Shown here in pieces: positions 1 through 10,023 of a stretch of 64,000 nt of DNA. Numbering within the stretch: the first letter of the stretch is position 1; each line of letters opens with the position of its first letter. The stretch covers positions 1 to 64,000 of the forward strand of contig CAYOEA010000007.1 in NCBI GenBank assembly GCA_964402995.1, given 5' to 3'. This DNA comes from GCA-2686295 sp964402995 (GTDB lineage: Archaea > Nanobdellota > Nanobdellia > Woesearchaeales > GCA-2686295). A program made the position numbers and the translations under genes. The notes beneath the pieces were generated by a model that was not told where the DNA came from, made no database searches, and worked only from the letters and a program-made list of their open reading frames with translations.

Positions 1-1282
1 TTGAAGTCTTAATATATTCCTTTATCGAACTTTTTTCTCTAACAAAATCAAGTTCAGAAATATTTGGAACTAAACTTTCTCTAAAAATAAGATATCCTAA
101 ACTATCATGTAAATTATCTCTTGTTTGGATTAAACCTTTAAACATTTGGGTCTTTAAAGAATTATAATTTTCTCTTGTTGGTTTTATATTCATAAATTTA
201 ATTAGTTGATTAAAAATATTAACAGCAGTATTAAATCGTTGTTTTGAAATAGAATATAAATTATTAAATTCAAGAGTTGAAAACTTTTTTTCTAAATATT
301 CTTCTTTTGTTTTTTCAAATAATTCTAAACCTTCTAAAGGTCTTCCTGAAATAACTAAATCATTTAAAGTTAAATTTCCACTCATTAAACTATCATTAAA
401 TTCATCTGTGGTTAAGTAACTTATAGATAATAAATTAAAATTACGAATAGCTTGAACTTTATTTTCTGATTCATAAACACAAAATAATTTATCGCCATTT
501 TTATCTGCTAATAATATTTTTGAGTCTATTCCTTCTTGATTTATTTCATTAAATAATTTTAATAAATAATCATCAGATTTCTTATTTGTAAAACCTAAAG
601 AAACTAAACTACTCAAAGGACCATTAGATTCTTCAATATTTTTTAAATTAAGATAAATATTAATTGCTTGTTGATTTTCATTAAGAAGCGAATAAACTTC
701 TTCTCCAATATTTATATCAAATAATTCATTCTCAGATAATTTTTCTTTAAACCATAAATTAAAAGCTGTTAAATGATTTTTATTTACTAAAGCTTGATTC
801 ATATAAGTTCCTTGCAATTTTAAATATTCATTCTTCAATACGGTTTCTTTATTAAGTAAAACAGCTCCTTGAACTTCAAAAGTTGCATCTTCTAAAACAT
901 CAGATACTTTTTTTCCTGGACTAATTTCTAAATCTAAAACGTCTTCAATTGATTCATACACAGTTGTTTCACCGTCCCATATTTGAATATAAGGATTAGA
1001 TCCTTGGCTTAACTTTCCAGCATTTTCTTCCCCTAAAACACTTGATTGTATTTTTAAGAAATCTTTTTTTGCAGAAATAATTACCTCTCCAGCTTGACTA
1101 TTATAATATAACGCATTTGTTAAATGTAATAAGTTTTCAGAATTTAATTCATTTGAGGTAAAATAAATTTGTTTCCCAAAAAAATCTATGTCATTTTCAA
1201 TAAATTTAAAATCAGCTTTATAATCTAAATCTAAATGTAATTTTTCTTTTGCAAAACCAATTACTTCTTTTAATGTATTCAT
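1..1282 (-). CDS. Degenerate paralogue of the peptidase-nucleotidyltransferase fusion (partial)
   Basis: An open minus-strand frame begins at ATG 1282 and runs off the left edge with no stop, so the gene is truncated by the window (about 427 codons visible). I recognise no known family by itself, but it aligns by eye with the protein at 8747-9997: a shared GPLSxLxSxGF block, an AFxxW(F/L)xE-like helix, and a C-terminal helical region. The paralogue's HExxxH and GSx(5)SDxD motifs are both absent here (LLHLTN and ILLADKNGDK at the equivalent places), so any catalysis is probably lost. It lies 2 nt after the stop of the ClpX-like gene and is probably co-transcribed with it. A regulatory or structural partner role is inference. 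Confidence 0.75.
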   Translation of the reverse strand, partial: MNTLKEVIGFAKEKLHLDLDYKADFKFIENDIDFFGKQIYFTSNELNSENLLHLTNALYYNSQAGEVIISAKKDFLKIQSSVLGEENAGKLSQGSNPYIQIWDGETTVYESIEDVLDLEISPGKKVSDVLEDATFEVQGAVLLNKETVLKNEYLKLQGTYMNQALVNKNHLTAFNLWFKEKLSENELFDINIGEEVYSLLNENQQAINIYLNLKNIEESNGPLSSLVSLGFTNKKSDDYLLKLFNEINQEGIDSKILLADKNGDKLFCVYESENKVQAIRNFNLLSISYLTTDEFNDSLMSGNLTLNDLVISGRPLEGLELFEKTKEEYLEKKFSTLEFNNLYSISKQRFNTAVNIFNQLIKFMNIKPTRENYNSLKTQMFKGLIQTRDNLHDSLGYLIFRESLVPNISELDFVREKSSIKEYIKTS

Positions 1283-1284
1283 TT

Positions 1285-2550
1285 TTATTTTCCCTCATAC
1301 AAGTTTTTAGCTTTTTGAGCTAATTCATTATTTATAATTATTTTTTCATTTGAATCGGCATTAGTTTTTCTTAGATAATCAACTATTGAATACCTTAGAA
1401 TATTAGTTTTCTTATGTAAAGTTCTCGCACCATTTCCTTCTTCATAAGCTTCAGAAACTAAATTTCTTAAAACTTCAGGTTTAATAGTTATATTTGGATA
1501 AAATAATTGCACTTGTTCTTTTGTTGAATCAAGTAATGATTTTCCTGTTTTTGAATCTTTTATTTCTGTTAATATATGATATAATGATTTTTTTGTTAAA
1601 TCATCTAAAATAACTGGAATCATTCGTCCTAATAATTGTTTATTTATTCCATATTCAATTAATTCATCAGTACCTACATTTAGTTTATTATTCTTATTAA
1701 TTTCAGGCTCAACTTCAAAATCAATTAAACTTGGTAAAGATCGATCAACATTATCTATTTTGTTTTCTATTCCATCAAAAGCGCCAGTCATAAAAAATAA
1801 CAAATTAGAAGTGTTAAAAGTTCGTCCATCTTTAAGAATATAAGTCCCACCTTCTAAAAAACGAAGTAATTGTAATTGTACTTCTGCAGATACATCTTTT
1901 CCTTGAAAATTTTTATTAGCAGATATCTTATCAAATTCGTCTAAATTAATAATTCCCCAAGAAGCATATTCTAAATCTTTTCCTTCTTTTATTTCTTCTT
2001 TAGAAAAGAATTTTGCTGATTCTTTGATTAATAGTTCAAGCGAGTCATCTATATTTGCTCCTTGGTAACCAGCAGTTGTAACTGATGTTAAATCAAAATC
2101 TACAAAAGGAAAACCTAATAATTTAGATGCTGTTTGTGGAATATAACTTTTTCCAGTCCCTGTAGGTCCAATAAGAAGTAATGCTTTATCTAAATTAATA
2201 AAACTACCATAAGAACTTAAAGCATGATTAACTAATAATTGTGAAACTAAAGTTCTTGCTTTTTCTTGACCTACAATATATTCAGATAAATATATCTCAA
2301 CCTTATCAAGTAATAATTGTGGATTATTATAATCTGAACTTTTAATCTCTATTTTTTCATCACTAAAATTATAATTAGATTTTTGTTCTAGAATTTTTCC
2401 ATCGTCTGTTTCTTTTTTATTAGGATTAAAATCATATTTTATTCGACGTTTAGAATCACTTATAGGTTTTTCAGTTGATTGATTCGTATTAGAAAAATCA
2501 TATTCAGGTCGAGATTTATCATCGCTCTTACCTTTATTTTTTTTAGCCAT
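1285..2550 (-). CDS. ClpX-like AAA+ ATPase with a tandem Y-[DN]-F tail
   Basis: 421 aa. Visible AAA+ parts: Walker A GPTGTGKS (128-135), a ClpX-type pore-loop segment TTAGYQG (159-165), Walker B NLDEFDK (203-209), sensor 1 region FFMTGAFDGIE, a GINKQLLGRM segment matching the ClpX GLIPEFIGR region, and sensor 2 GARTLHKKT near the C-terminus. This order is that of ClpX/HslU unfoldases, but the zinc-binding N-domain is missing and I see no ClpP-docking IGF loop. Residues 1-70 are charged and carry three Y-[DN]-F motifs at Y17, Y39 and Y60. An AAGGAAT ribosome site precedes ATG 2550. It heads a leftward two-gene operon, divergent from the repeat-peptidase operon, so substrate remodelling within this locus is plausible (inference). 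No ClpP gene is visible. Confidence 0.85.
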   Translation of the reverse strand: MAKKNKGKSDDKSRPEYDFSNTNQSTEKPISDSKRRIKYDFNPNKKETDDGKILEQKSNYNFSDEKIEIKSSDYNNPQLLLDKVEIYLSEYIVGQEKARTLVSQLLVNHALSSYGSFINLDKALLLIGPTGTGKSYIPQTASKLLGFPFVDFDLTSVTTAGYQGANIDDSLELLIKESAKFFSKEEIKEGKDLEYASWGIINLDEFDKISANKNFQGKDVSAEVQLQLLRFLEGGTYILKDGRTFNTSNLLFFMTGAFDGIENKIDNVDRSLPSLIDFEVEPEINKNNKLNVGTDELIEYGINKQLLGRMIPVILDDLTKKSLYHILTEIKDSKTGKSLLDSTKEQVQLFYPNITIKPEVLRNLVSEAYEEGNGARTLHKKTNILRYSIVDYLRKTNADSNEKIIINNELAQKAKNLYEGK

Positions 2551-2596
2551 TTTAATTCCTTTATATGAATAAAGTACACAATAATACGCATCAGTC

Positions 2597-2651
2597 AGAT
2601 AAAATTTGCGTAACTACTGCTAAGTAATTTAAATACGGGTTCATTTAAATA
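2597..2651. promoter_or_regulatory. Divergent promoter with palindrome-like operator (site G)
   Basis: Between the ClpX-like gene and the rightward operon. Positions 2611-2628 (TAACTACTGCTAAGTAAT) match the operator at 51084 at 15 of 18 positions. TATA-like boxes TTTAAATA lie at 2628-2635 and 2644-2651 for the rightward genes; a weaker AATTTTATC lies at about 2597-2605 for the leftward gene. The spacing to TATA differs from the canonical sites, so membership in that operator family is tentative. Confidence 0.4.
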
Positions 2652-2726
2652 GCTTTGGGTAAAGATTAATAAAAGCAAGCAATATTGTATAATGAAAAAG
2701 AATATTCAAGAAACGAGGATTTTAAA

Positions 2727-3068
2727 ATGGAAAATGAAATGGTTTTTGACAAAACATTAAATCTAAAAACTAACGAATTAAAACAATTAAAAAATAGTTT
2801 AGATGATTTTATTAACTCTCAAGAACCAGTTTTTAAAATTGATGCAGTGCAATCATTTCTTCAAGTAATAAACGATTTTAAAGAAAATAACCAAAATACA
2901 AATGTAACTGCATTATATGAAAGTGCATTATACAAATATGGAACCATATTAGATGAATTAAATTTAAATAAAGATCAGAACAAGAATCAAATCTTTTTAG
3001 TTAATCAATTTATGGAAAACTATTTTGAAAAAGCAGGATATGACATAAATAAAATTTACAATAAATAA
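2727..3068 (+). CDS. Small helical protein, first gene of the repeat-peptidase operon
   Basis: 113 aa from ATG 2727. This start is chosen because GAGG at 2715-2718 is well placed before it; the frame is open upstream to a TTG at 2685. I do not recognise the family. The sequence is charged and predicted mostly helical, with no signal peptide, membrane segment or cysteine motif. It lies 78 nt before the TPR gene and is probably co-transcribed with it. A structural or adaptor role would be a guess. Confidence 0.65.
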   Translation: MENEMVFDKTLNLKTNELKQLKNSLDDFINSQEPVFKIDAVQSFLQVINDFKENNQNTNVTALYESALYKYGTILDELNLNKDQNKNQIFLVNQFMENYFEKAGYDINKIYNK

Positions 3069-3145
3069 AATTACAAAATAACAAATCAAAGTAACAAATC
3101 AAAATAAAAAATTAGTAAAACAAGTTAACAGGAGATATTTAAGAA

Positions 3146-3844
3146 ATGAGTTTATCAGAAATCATAAAAGAAGGATTAAACTATTTAAATAAAGGAGATT
3201 ATAATTCTGCAGGCATAATATTCTATGATTTACATGAAGAAAACCCAACTAATACTACTGCAGCATATAATTTAGCGAGAGTTTATTTTCATAAATCAAT
3301 AGAAGAAAAGAATAAAGCATCTAAAAAAGAAAAACAATTTTCAAATATAGCTTTAAATTTATTAGAAAAAAAAGTTATTTCAAATGGAGAACAAGTTGAT
3401 GAAGCAAATTTTTTAATTGCAGAAATTTATGATCTAGATTCTGATTTAAATCCAAACCTTGCAATTCAATATTTAAATAAAATAAATAAACCTTCACGAA
3501 TATATAATTCTGCTCAAGAATTTATTTCAGAATTAGAAGTTCAAATAAGTGTAAAAAACCTTATCGAACGATTAGAAAACAAAAAAAATACTATAACTGA
3601 GAAAGATTATGAACAAACAATAGAAATAATGTCTCAAGTTGATAATTTTGAACATTCAAGAAGACAAAAAAACATATATTTGGACTTGATTGCAATACAG
3701 AAAATGTTTTTTTATGAATTAGATATAAATAAAGATGAAATGAATAATTTTAATAAACACAAAAAAATAATTATACAAACAATTATAAATGAAAGAATCG
3801 ATAGAATAACTACAGGAATGTATAATAATAAAGAAAATAATTAG
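3146..3844 (+). CDS. TPR-like repeat protein
   Basis: 232 aa, with a GGAGAT ribosome site 9 nt before ATG 3146. The N-terminal 110 residues show tetratricopeptide-like helical pairs: LNYLNKGDYNSAGIIFYDL followed by NPTNTTAAYNLARVYF, then a later NPNLAIQYLNKI. The C-terminal half is charged helix without a recognised domain. There is no signal sequence, so it is probably cytoplasmic. TPRs usually mediate protein-protein contacts; its place just before the giant repeat-peptidase suggests an assembly partner or chaperone, which is inference. Confidence 0.7.
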   Translation: MSLSEIIKEGLNYLNKGDYNSAGIIFYDLHEENPTNTTAAYNLARVYFHKSIEEKNKASKKEKQFSNIALNLLEKKVISNGEQVDEANFLIAEIYDLDSDLNPNLAIQYLNKINKPSRIYNSAQEFISELEVQISVKNLIERLENKKNTITEKDYEQTIEIMSQVDNFEHSRRQKNIYLDLIAIQKMFFYELDINKDEMNNFNKHKKIIIQTIINERIDRITTGMYNNKENN

Positions 3845-3877
3845 AAAAGATAAAAAAAATTATCCTCATCATTAAAG

Positions 3878-3899
3878 TCGTGTTAGAAAAAAAACACGA
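3878..3899 (+). other. Intergenic hairpin before the repeat-protein gene
   Basis: TCGTGTT at 3878-3884 pairs perfectly with AACACGA at 3893-3899 around an eight-base A-rich loop. It lies between the TPR gene and the giant gene, 23 bases before ATG 3922, with no U-tract after it. It could be an mRNA-processing or stability element, or an attenuating hairpin; nothing in the sequence decides this. Confidence 0.4.
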
Positions 3900-3921
3900 A
3901 TAAGTATGTTCATTCATATTC

Positions 3922-6900
3922 ATGACCAATCTTACAAAAAGAATTAAATTAATACTAAATAACGAATTATCATCAAATAGACCTTCTAATATTCTAAAAA
4001 CTAAAGTAGGTGTTTCTAAATTTTTTACAGGAATGGCTCCAATGGCCATGACTAGTCCAATGAATTCAATGATGCAGTTTGGACCTCCGCCTATGATGGA
4101 TACTTTTTCTCAAACACAAAATGTCGGAGGTTATGAAATTCCTTCAGCACGACAAAACTGGGATTCTGCAATAAAACATGCAATAGATCCAGGGTATACT
4201 GCACAAATGGGTGGATATGATGGCGTAATGAATCAAGCATTCCAAGATTTCCAGTCATCAATTCCAAACATGGGTTATGGAATGGACACTGGACCTTCTT
4301 TTAACAGTTCATTCGTGGCAGATGCTTTTAGTTCAGGACCAGTAAACCTTAATAATCTTGACTTTCAAAATGATTTTAATACAGTTCAAAACTCATTTGA
4401 CAATTATAACCAAACAAGTTTCAATCAAATATTACCGAATACTAGCTTTAACATACAAACACCATTATTAAATAACACATTTCAATTTCAAAATGATTTA
4501 TTAATTAATAATGAAGTCAGATTACCACATCTTGATAATATAAACCCCATCATAGATGGCTGGAGAAATGATTTTGGAGTTAATTCTTGGGAATCAAAAA
4601 TAGATTCAGGTATATATAAAGCAAGTTTTGACTTGGATAGTATAAATAATCTAAACAATTCATGGAAAGATAACTTTGAAATCCCATTTATTGACTCAAG
4701 TTTAGGAATAAATAATACCTTTGATAATTTATTAGATCTACCAACAACTTATAATTTTAACTCAAATATGCTTCTTGACAATTCACCTGCGAAAATTGAT
4801 TTTGGAATAACAAATCCAACTTTTGAAATAAATGACAACTCAATAGGAAATTTTGCTTCATGGGATGTTCAACCAGATAACTATTTGACTCCATCCTTTG
4901 GACAAGATATTTTAAATCCTAACTTAAATATATGGGGAGAAACGCCAATAATAAATAAGGATGTAGGATTTTCGCCAATACAGAATACTATTTATGAACC
5001 AACATCTGCAGATTTCTTATCTAACACTTTGGATGTATTAAATCCACCAAATATGATAAATTCAACAATAGAAGATAATATGGTCAAATGGAACTATACA
5101 CCAGAACCAATAATTAACCATTCACTAACACCAAATATAGGAATAACAAACCTAGGATTGGATAAGTTTAACACTTGGGATGTAATGCCAACGATAAACA
5201 CAGATCTAGGATTCAAACCAATTCCAGATCCAATTTATGAAACATCAACAATAGATTTTCCTAATAGTACATTCGACATAATAAACCCAATAACAACAAT
5301 AAAACCAACAATAGAAGACAACATATACAAATGGAACCACACACCAGAACCAACAATAACAAATTTAGGAATACAAAACTTTGAATTCGATAAACCAGAT
5401 TTATCATTTAACATATGGGACAAAATTCCAACAATAGACACAGGAATAGGATTCAAACCATTACCAGACTCAATCTATAAACCAACAATAGACATCCCAA
5501 ACAAGACATTCGATATAATAAACCCAATACAAACAATAAAACCAACAATAGAAGACAACATATACAAATGGAACCACACACCAGACACAATAATAACAAC
5601 AAACACCTGGGACGAACCACTAAACAACTGGGACAAACCAAACTTATTCAACACACAACTACTAACAGACACATGGAACAAAAAACCACTAATAGATATA
5701 TGGGACAAAAAAATAAACCTGGAACCATGGAACAAAATAGAACCAATAAACATAGGAATAGGACTTAAAACATTCGAACCAATATACAAAGATACAACAA
5801 TAGACTTCCCAAACAAGACATTCGATATAATAAACCCAATACAAACAATAAAACCAACAATAGAAAACGACATATACAAATGGAACTACACACCAGACAC
5901 AATAATAACAACAAACACATGGGACAAACCACTAAACAACACACCACTAAACAACTGGGACAAACCAAACTTATTCGACACACAACTACTAACAGACACA
6001 TGGAACAAAAAACCACTAATAGACACAGGAATAGGATTCAAACCATATAATGCAATAGATGAACCAAATCCATTCTTAACAAACACCCCACTAAACAAAA
6101 CTTGGGAACCAATACAAACAATAAAAACAAATCAATTATGGGAACTAAACAACAACCCAATAGGATTAACACCTAACACAACTTTTGAACCAACAACAAT
6201 AAACTTAGCAAACAACACATTTGACATAATAAATCCAATAACAACAATAAACCCAACAATAGAAGACAACATATACAAATGGAACCACACACCAGAACCA
6301 ACAATAACAAATTTAGGAATACAAAACTTTGAATTCAATAAACCAAATTCATCATTTAACATATGGGACAAAACACCAACAATAGACACAGGAATAGGAT
6401 TCAAACCATACAATGCAATAGATGAACCAAATCCATTCTTAACAAACACCCCACTAAACAAAACTTGGGAANNNNNNNNNNNNNNNNNNNNNNNNNNNNN
6501 NNNNNNNNNNNNNNNNNNNNNNNNNNNNNNNNNNNNNNNNNNNNNNNNNNNNNNNNNNNNNNNNNNNNNNNATTTAACATATGGGACAAAACACCAACAA
6601 TAGACACAGGAATAGGATTCAAACCATACAATGCAATAGATGAACCAAACCCATTCTTAACAAACACCCCACTAAACAAAACATGGGAACCAATATCAAC
6701 GATAGATACTAATTCAGGATTCAAACCATACAACGCGATAAACGAACCAAACCAACTATGGGAACCAAACAACAGCTTAATAGGAACAACACTTAACACA
6801 TCTTTTGAACCAACAACAATAAACTTCCCAAACAACACATTCGAAATAATAAACCCAATAACAACAATAAACCCAACAATAGAAGACAACATATTCAAAT

Positions 6901-8348
6901 GGAACCACACACCAGAACCAACAATAACAAATTTATGGGACAAACCAAAAACATGGAAAATAAACCCGTTAAACATTTGGGACACTCAACCAATAACTAC
7001 TGATTGGAGCATTAACACGAATCTTAATTCAGACTTTAATTTAAATGACGGCCTAATTCCCAATACAGGAATTTTCCCGAATACAGATAATGATAATCTT
7101 TGGAATATAAAACTAAACCAATTTGACCATGGTCTTCATACAATAAGAAAAGATGATTACAGTTTCTTTAAACCACGCCAGTCTTATAAATGGATACCAA
7201 AACCTGATTTATTTGAAAGCATACATGACACTCATTTAAAATTAAAAGATATCGGAACCAATTTAGGAGTTGATTTAAATTTTAATCCCAGATTAAATGG
7301 TGAGGATGAAGCAAACCCATATGAGAATGAAAGATACATGAAAGGATTTGATTTACTTGGAAAAGATTTAATTTCACAAAACAGCCCAATAATAGAATCT
7401 ATTAAAAAAAATAGAGAATTATTTGATATTGAACCATTTTCACTTCGAGGAGGAATTCATTTCACACCATCGCATGATTTTAACTTTCACGGCGCATATA
7501 GTCTTATTGATGAATTATCTAATGTTGATCGACTTCTTCGGCCTAATGAAAGAGAAGCAGTAAACATCCCATTTTTCATATTAAATGGTGATACACCTAA
7601 TTCATTCGAACCAATAAGTCCCACCCAAATAGGAAATACGATACTACCTCATGAATTTAGCCATCATGATACTATGACTTATATTGGATCACCAAATCAT
7701 TATGTTAACACTCACTACATCAAAGGACCTGAACCTTATGAAGAATTGTTAACAAATCCAACGGATAGAGTAATTAGAGATGAATTTGTTGAGGAAAGAA
7801 TAAGAGACACTGCAACTTACGCTGTTTTTGAAGTAATAGCAAATCAAAACATAGCAAATAAAATGCCATCAAATGATTTTGAAAACTTCAAATCGGGAAT
7901 GGAAAAAGTATATGGTGAAATTATGAGTTTGGATAATGAAGACCAACTTTACCGGAATATAAAAGATCGTACGAATCCAGGAATTAATTCACTTAATCAA
8001 ATTATTGAATTTAAAGCTCAAGCAGATATACTCAATATCCCAGAATTAGATAATTTTGCAAATAGAATTTTAAGCAGAGCAGGATATGGAACAATAGATT
8101 CAAATTCTAGATTTATTCCAGGTACAAAAAAAGGAATGATGATCCATGAATTAGCAGAAGATATGAAAAATTTAAAATACTATGATTTATCACCACAAGA
8201 ATATCAAAACAAAGAAATACTTCAAGTTGAAATTAACGGACTTGCTCAAAGAATGTTTGGACTATATGGAAACGGCAATATTGAACAAGGAATCAAACGT
8301 TTAGATAAAGAAATAAGAATAATGAATATACCAAGAAAAAATGAATAA
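3922..8348 (+). CDS. Giant low-complexity repeat protein with C-terminal HExxHH metallopeptidase-like domain (contains assembly gap)
   Basis: Read as one gene broken by the 100-N gap at 6472-6571. The frame before the gap (from ATG 3922) and after it (to TAA 8346-8348) differ only because the gap size is a placeholder; a true gap of 3n+2 bases restores one frame. Layout: a Met-rich N-terminus (PMAMTSPMNSMM), a long Asn/Asp-rich section, degenerate repeats built on DNIYKWNHTPEP, TFDIINPI and PTIDTGIGFKP (about 4862-6960), then a roughly 400-aa folded domain with LPHEFSHHD (HExxHH at 7650-7667) and downstream acidic helix EERIRDTATYAVFE, a possible third zinc ligand. No signal peptide is visible. 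The stop overlaps the next start by 8 bases. I do not recognise the family as a whole; zinc peptidase activity is inferred from the motif. Confidence 0.75.
4862..6960 (+). repeat. Degenerate intragenic tandem repeats, A/C-rich strand
   Basis: At least five copies of an approximately 80-100 aa unit, recognisable from IEDNIYKWNHTPEP, FDIINPI and GIGFKP blocks. From about 5240 the coding strand becomes strikingly A+C rich (aca, cca, aac, ata codons) unlike the t-ending codons either side. The segment 6354-6471 recurs at 6572-6689 across the gap with only two mismatches, and partly at about 6027-6112, showing recent duplication. This is very likely why assembly failed here. Confidence 0.85.
6472..6571. 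other. Assembly gap (100 N)
   Basis: Exactly 100 N, a typical placeholder length. It is flanked by near-identical 118-bp copies, so one or more repeat units were probably collapsed or lost. Real length is unknown; a length congruent to 2 modulo 3 would keep the reading frame. Confidence 0.97.
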
Positions 8349-8772
8349 ACACTATAACGCATATCTTGAAGATACATATAACAATATAATTAATAGTTTT
8401 AAAATTAAAAAAAACTTACTCAATAAACTAAAAGAAAAAATAATAGATGCTAAATTATTAGAAAAACTTGAATCAAAAGAATTCATAACTCAAACTGAAA
8501 ATGATATCTGGAAACAATTAAAAAAAATTAAATCTTTAAATAATACTATTAATCGTATGAACTTACACCAACCTCTTCTTGATTTTGAAAAAACTATTCT
8601 ACTAATTGTTTTTGATTCAGAACTTATAGATTTCAAAACAAATAAAATAAAAGAATACTTCAAACAAGAAAAAGCTTTAGAAAAATATGAAGAAGATATT
8701 AAACAAATCCTATTAATAAAAATTGAATGGCCAGATAAAATAATGTGTGATTTTTATGAACATTACCCGTGA
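8341..8772 (+). CDS. Small helical protein of the repeat-peptidase operon
   Basis: 143 aa. ATG 8341 overlaps the stop of the giant gene by 8 bases, and its own end overlaps the next gene by 26 bases, so the three are translationally coupled. The sequence is lysine-rich and strongly helical (NNIINSFKIKKNLLNKLKEK), with no signal peptide, cysteines or recognised motif. I do not recognise the family. It may be a partner of the flanking peptidase-like proteins. Confidence 0.65.
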   Translation: MNKHYNAYLEDTYNNIINSFKIKKNLLNKLKEKIIDAKLLEKLESKEFITQTENDIWKQLKKIKSLNNTINRMNLHQPLLDFEKTILLIVFDSELIDFKTNKIKEYFKQEKALEKYEEDIKQILLIKIEWPDKIMCDFYEHYP

Positions 8773-9997
8773 ACCAATACAAAAACTAAAAACTGAACTA
8801 GGTATAGAGTTAACTACTTTAGAAGATAATATGGAAGTAATTCCAAAGAACGATTGGAACTATCAGGGTGAAGGGGTTTTCATCCCTGGTAATATGAAAG
8901 CTTATTTGCTTGAGAGTGCAGATCAATTAAGTTTAAACACAATACATGAACACATAGCTCACAGAGCATATTTTGAAAAAAGTTCTCATGGTAAAGAATT
9001 AGTAAGAAAAGAAAAAAAAATTAAAAGTCTTGAGAAAATAATATTTGGAAAACAATTTGAAACAATTGATGACTTTACAGAAATTTTAACTATTCAAGAT
9101 TCAAATATCAAAGATTACGTAATTGAATTAGATAAGAATAAACTTACCATAAAACATAATCTAAATCCTTTAATTCAAGAATACATTGGCTTAGTTCACA
9201 ATACAAGAGATTTTGAAAACGGAATCAGATATCACGCTGAAGCTTTTGCTACTTGGTTAAGCGAATTTTTATCACCAGAATTTGGTTCTGATAAAAAATT
9301 ATTAACTGATGAAGGTTTTTTGAATTTTAAGAAAGCAGAACAACAATTCGGACCGTTATCAATTCTTAAAAGTATAGGTTTTGAAACTCCAAAATCCAAT
9401 GAACTTAAACTTAAATTACTTGGCGAACACATTGATATTGAAAAAGCAGAAATTGTTATCAATTATGGTTCAAATAATCCTAATTCAGATATTGATTTCT
9501 TAATAGTCTACAAAAACGAACCATTCAAGATAAACCCAAATCATAATTATCTAGATGTTATCCAAATAAACTATCAAACTTTATTAGAAAACATCAAATT
9601 TAAAGATCCTCAATTTACAATTCCGTTAGTTAACGGGATTTTTCTTAAAGGTGAAGAATTTAAAAAAGAACTATTAAGAAAATTTGATGAAGAAATTGAA
9701 ACAAATGATTATCAAGATCATTTAAACAAAATGAAATCGTTAGCAAAAACATACACGCTCGAATCTCTTTCCAGACCTGACAAACAAAATCTAAATAACG
9801 CACTAGTTAATATTTCTTATTTTAGAATGTATGATTTAATGAGTAAAATGAATGAAATCATCCCTGTTAATCAAGAATATTTTGACACTATTTTAGCTCA
9901 AGATAAAATTATTTCTGTTGCAAGAGAAAATATTAAAAGCGAAACTAATCTAAGAACAAAATATGAACTTGCAATTCAACTAATTAATAATTTATAA
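8747..9997 (+). CDS. HExxxH peptidase-like domain fused to a minimal nucleotidyltransferase
   Basis: 416 aa from GTG 8747 (ATG 8756 is an alternative). The N-terminal part has HEHIAH at residues 67-72 and HAEAF at 163-167, a pattern resembling metallopeptidase zinc sites of the HExxxH type. The middle has YGSNNPNSDIDFLIV, where G241-S242 and D248/D250 form the GSx(5)SDxD signature of minimal nucleotidyltransferases (MNT/MntA-like). The C-terminus is helical. The divergent gene at 1-1282 is a paralogue lacking both motifs. MNT domains often transfer AMP to protein targets, but without HEPN partner or substrate evidence the role here is open. Last gene of the operon. Confidence 0.7.
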   Translation: MIFMNITREPIQKLKTELGIELTTLEDNMEVIPKNDWNYQGEGVFIPGNMKAYLLESADQLSLNTIHEHIAHRAYFEKSSHGKELVRKEKKIKSLEKIIFGKQFETIDDFTEILTIQDSNIKDYVIELDKNKLTIKHNLNPLIQEYIGLVHNTRDFENGIRYHAEAFATWLSEFLSPEFGSDKKLLTDEGFLNFKKAEQQFGPLSILKSIGFETPKSNELKLKLLGEHIDIEKAEIVINYGSNNPNSDIDFLIVYKNEPFKINPNHNYLDVIQINYQTLLENIKFKDPQFTIPLVNGIFLKGEEFKKELLRKFDEEIETNDYQDHLNKMKSLAKTYTLESLSRPDKQNLNNALVNISYFRMYDLMSKMNEIIPVNQEYFDTILAQDKIISVARENIKSETNLRTKYELAIQLINNL

Positions 9998-10023
9998 ATA
10001 ATTATCAGTTTAAGAAAATATAT

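Noticed and set aside
3906..3947. Short ORF from ATG 3906 before the giant gene
   Set aside because: Out of frame, overlaps the start of the main gene and lacks a ribosome site.
4862..6960. CRISPR array
   Set aside because: Repeats are coding, irregular in length and diverged at amino-acid level; no short identical repeats with unique spacers.
5235..6985. Long minus-strand and alternative-frame open frames in the repeat region
   Set aside because: They mirror the plus-strand repeats, have no ribosome sites and hydrophobic low-complexity translations; they are shadows of the repeat gene.
6465..8348. A separate gene starting in the gap
   Set aside because: The start lies just before and within the N-run; it is the continuation of the upstream gene in a frame shifted by the placeholder gap.
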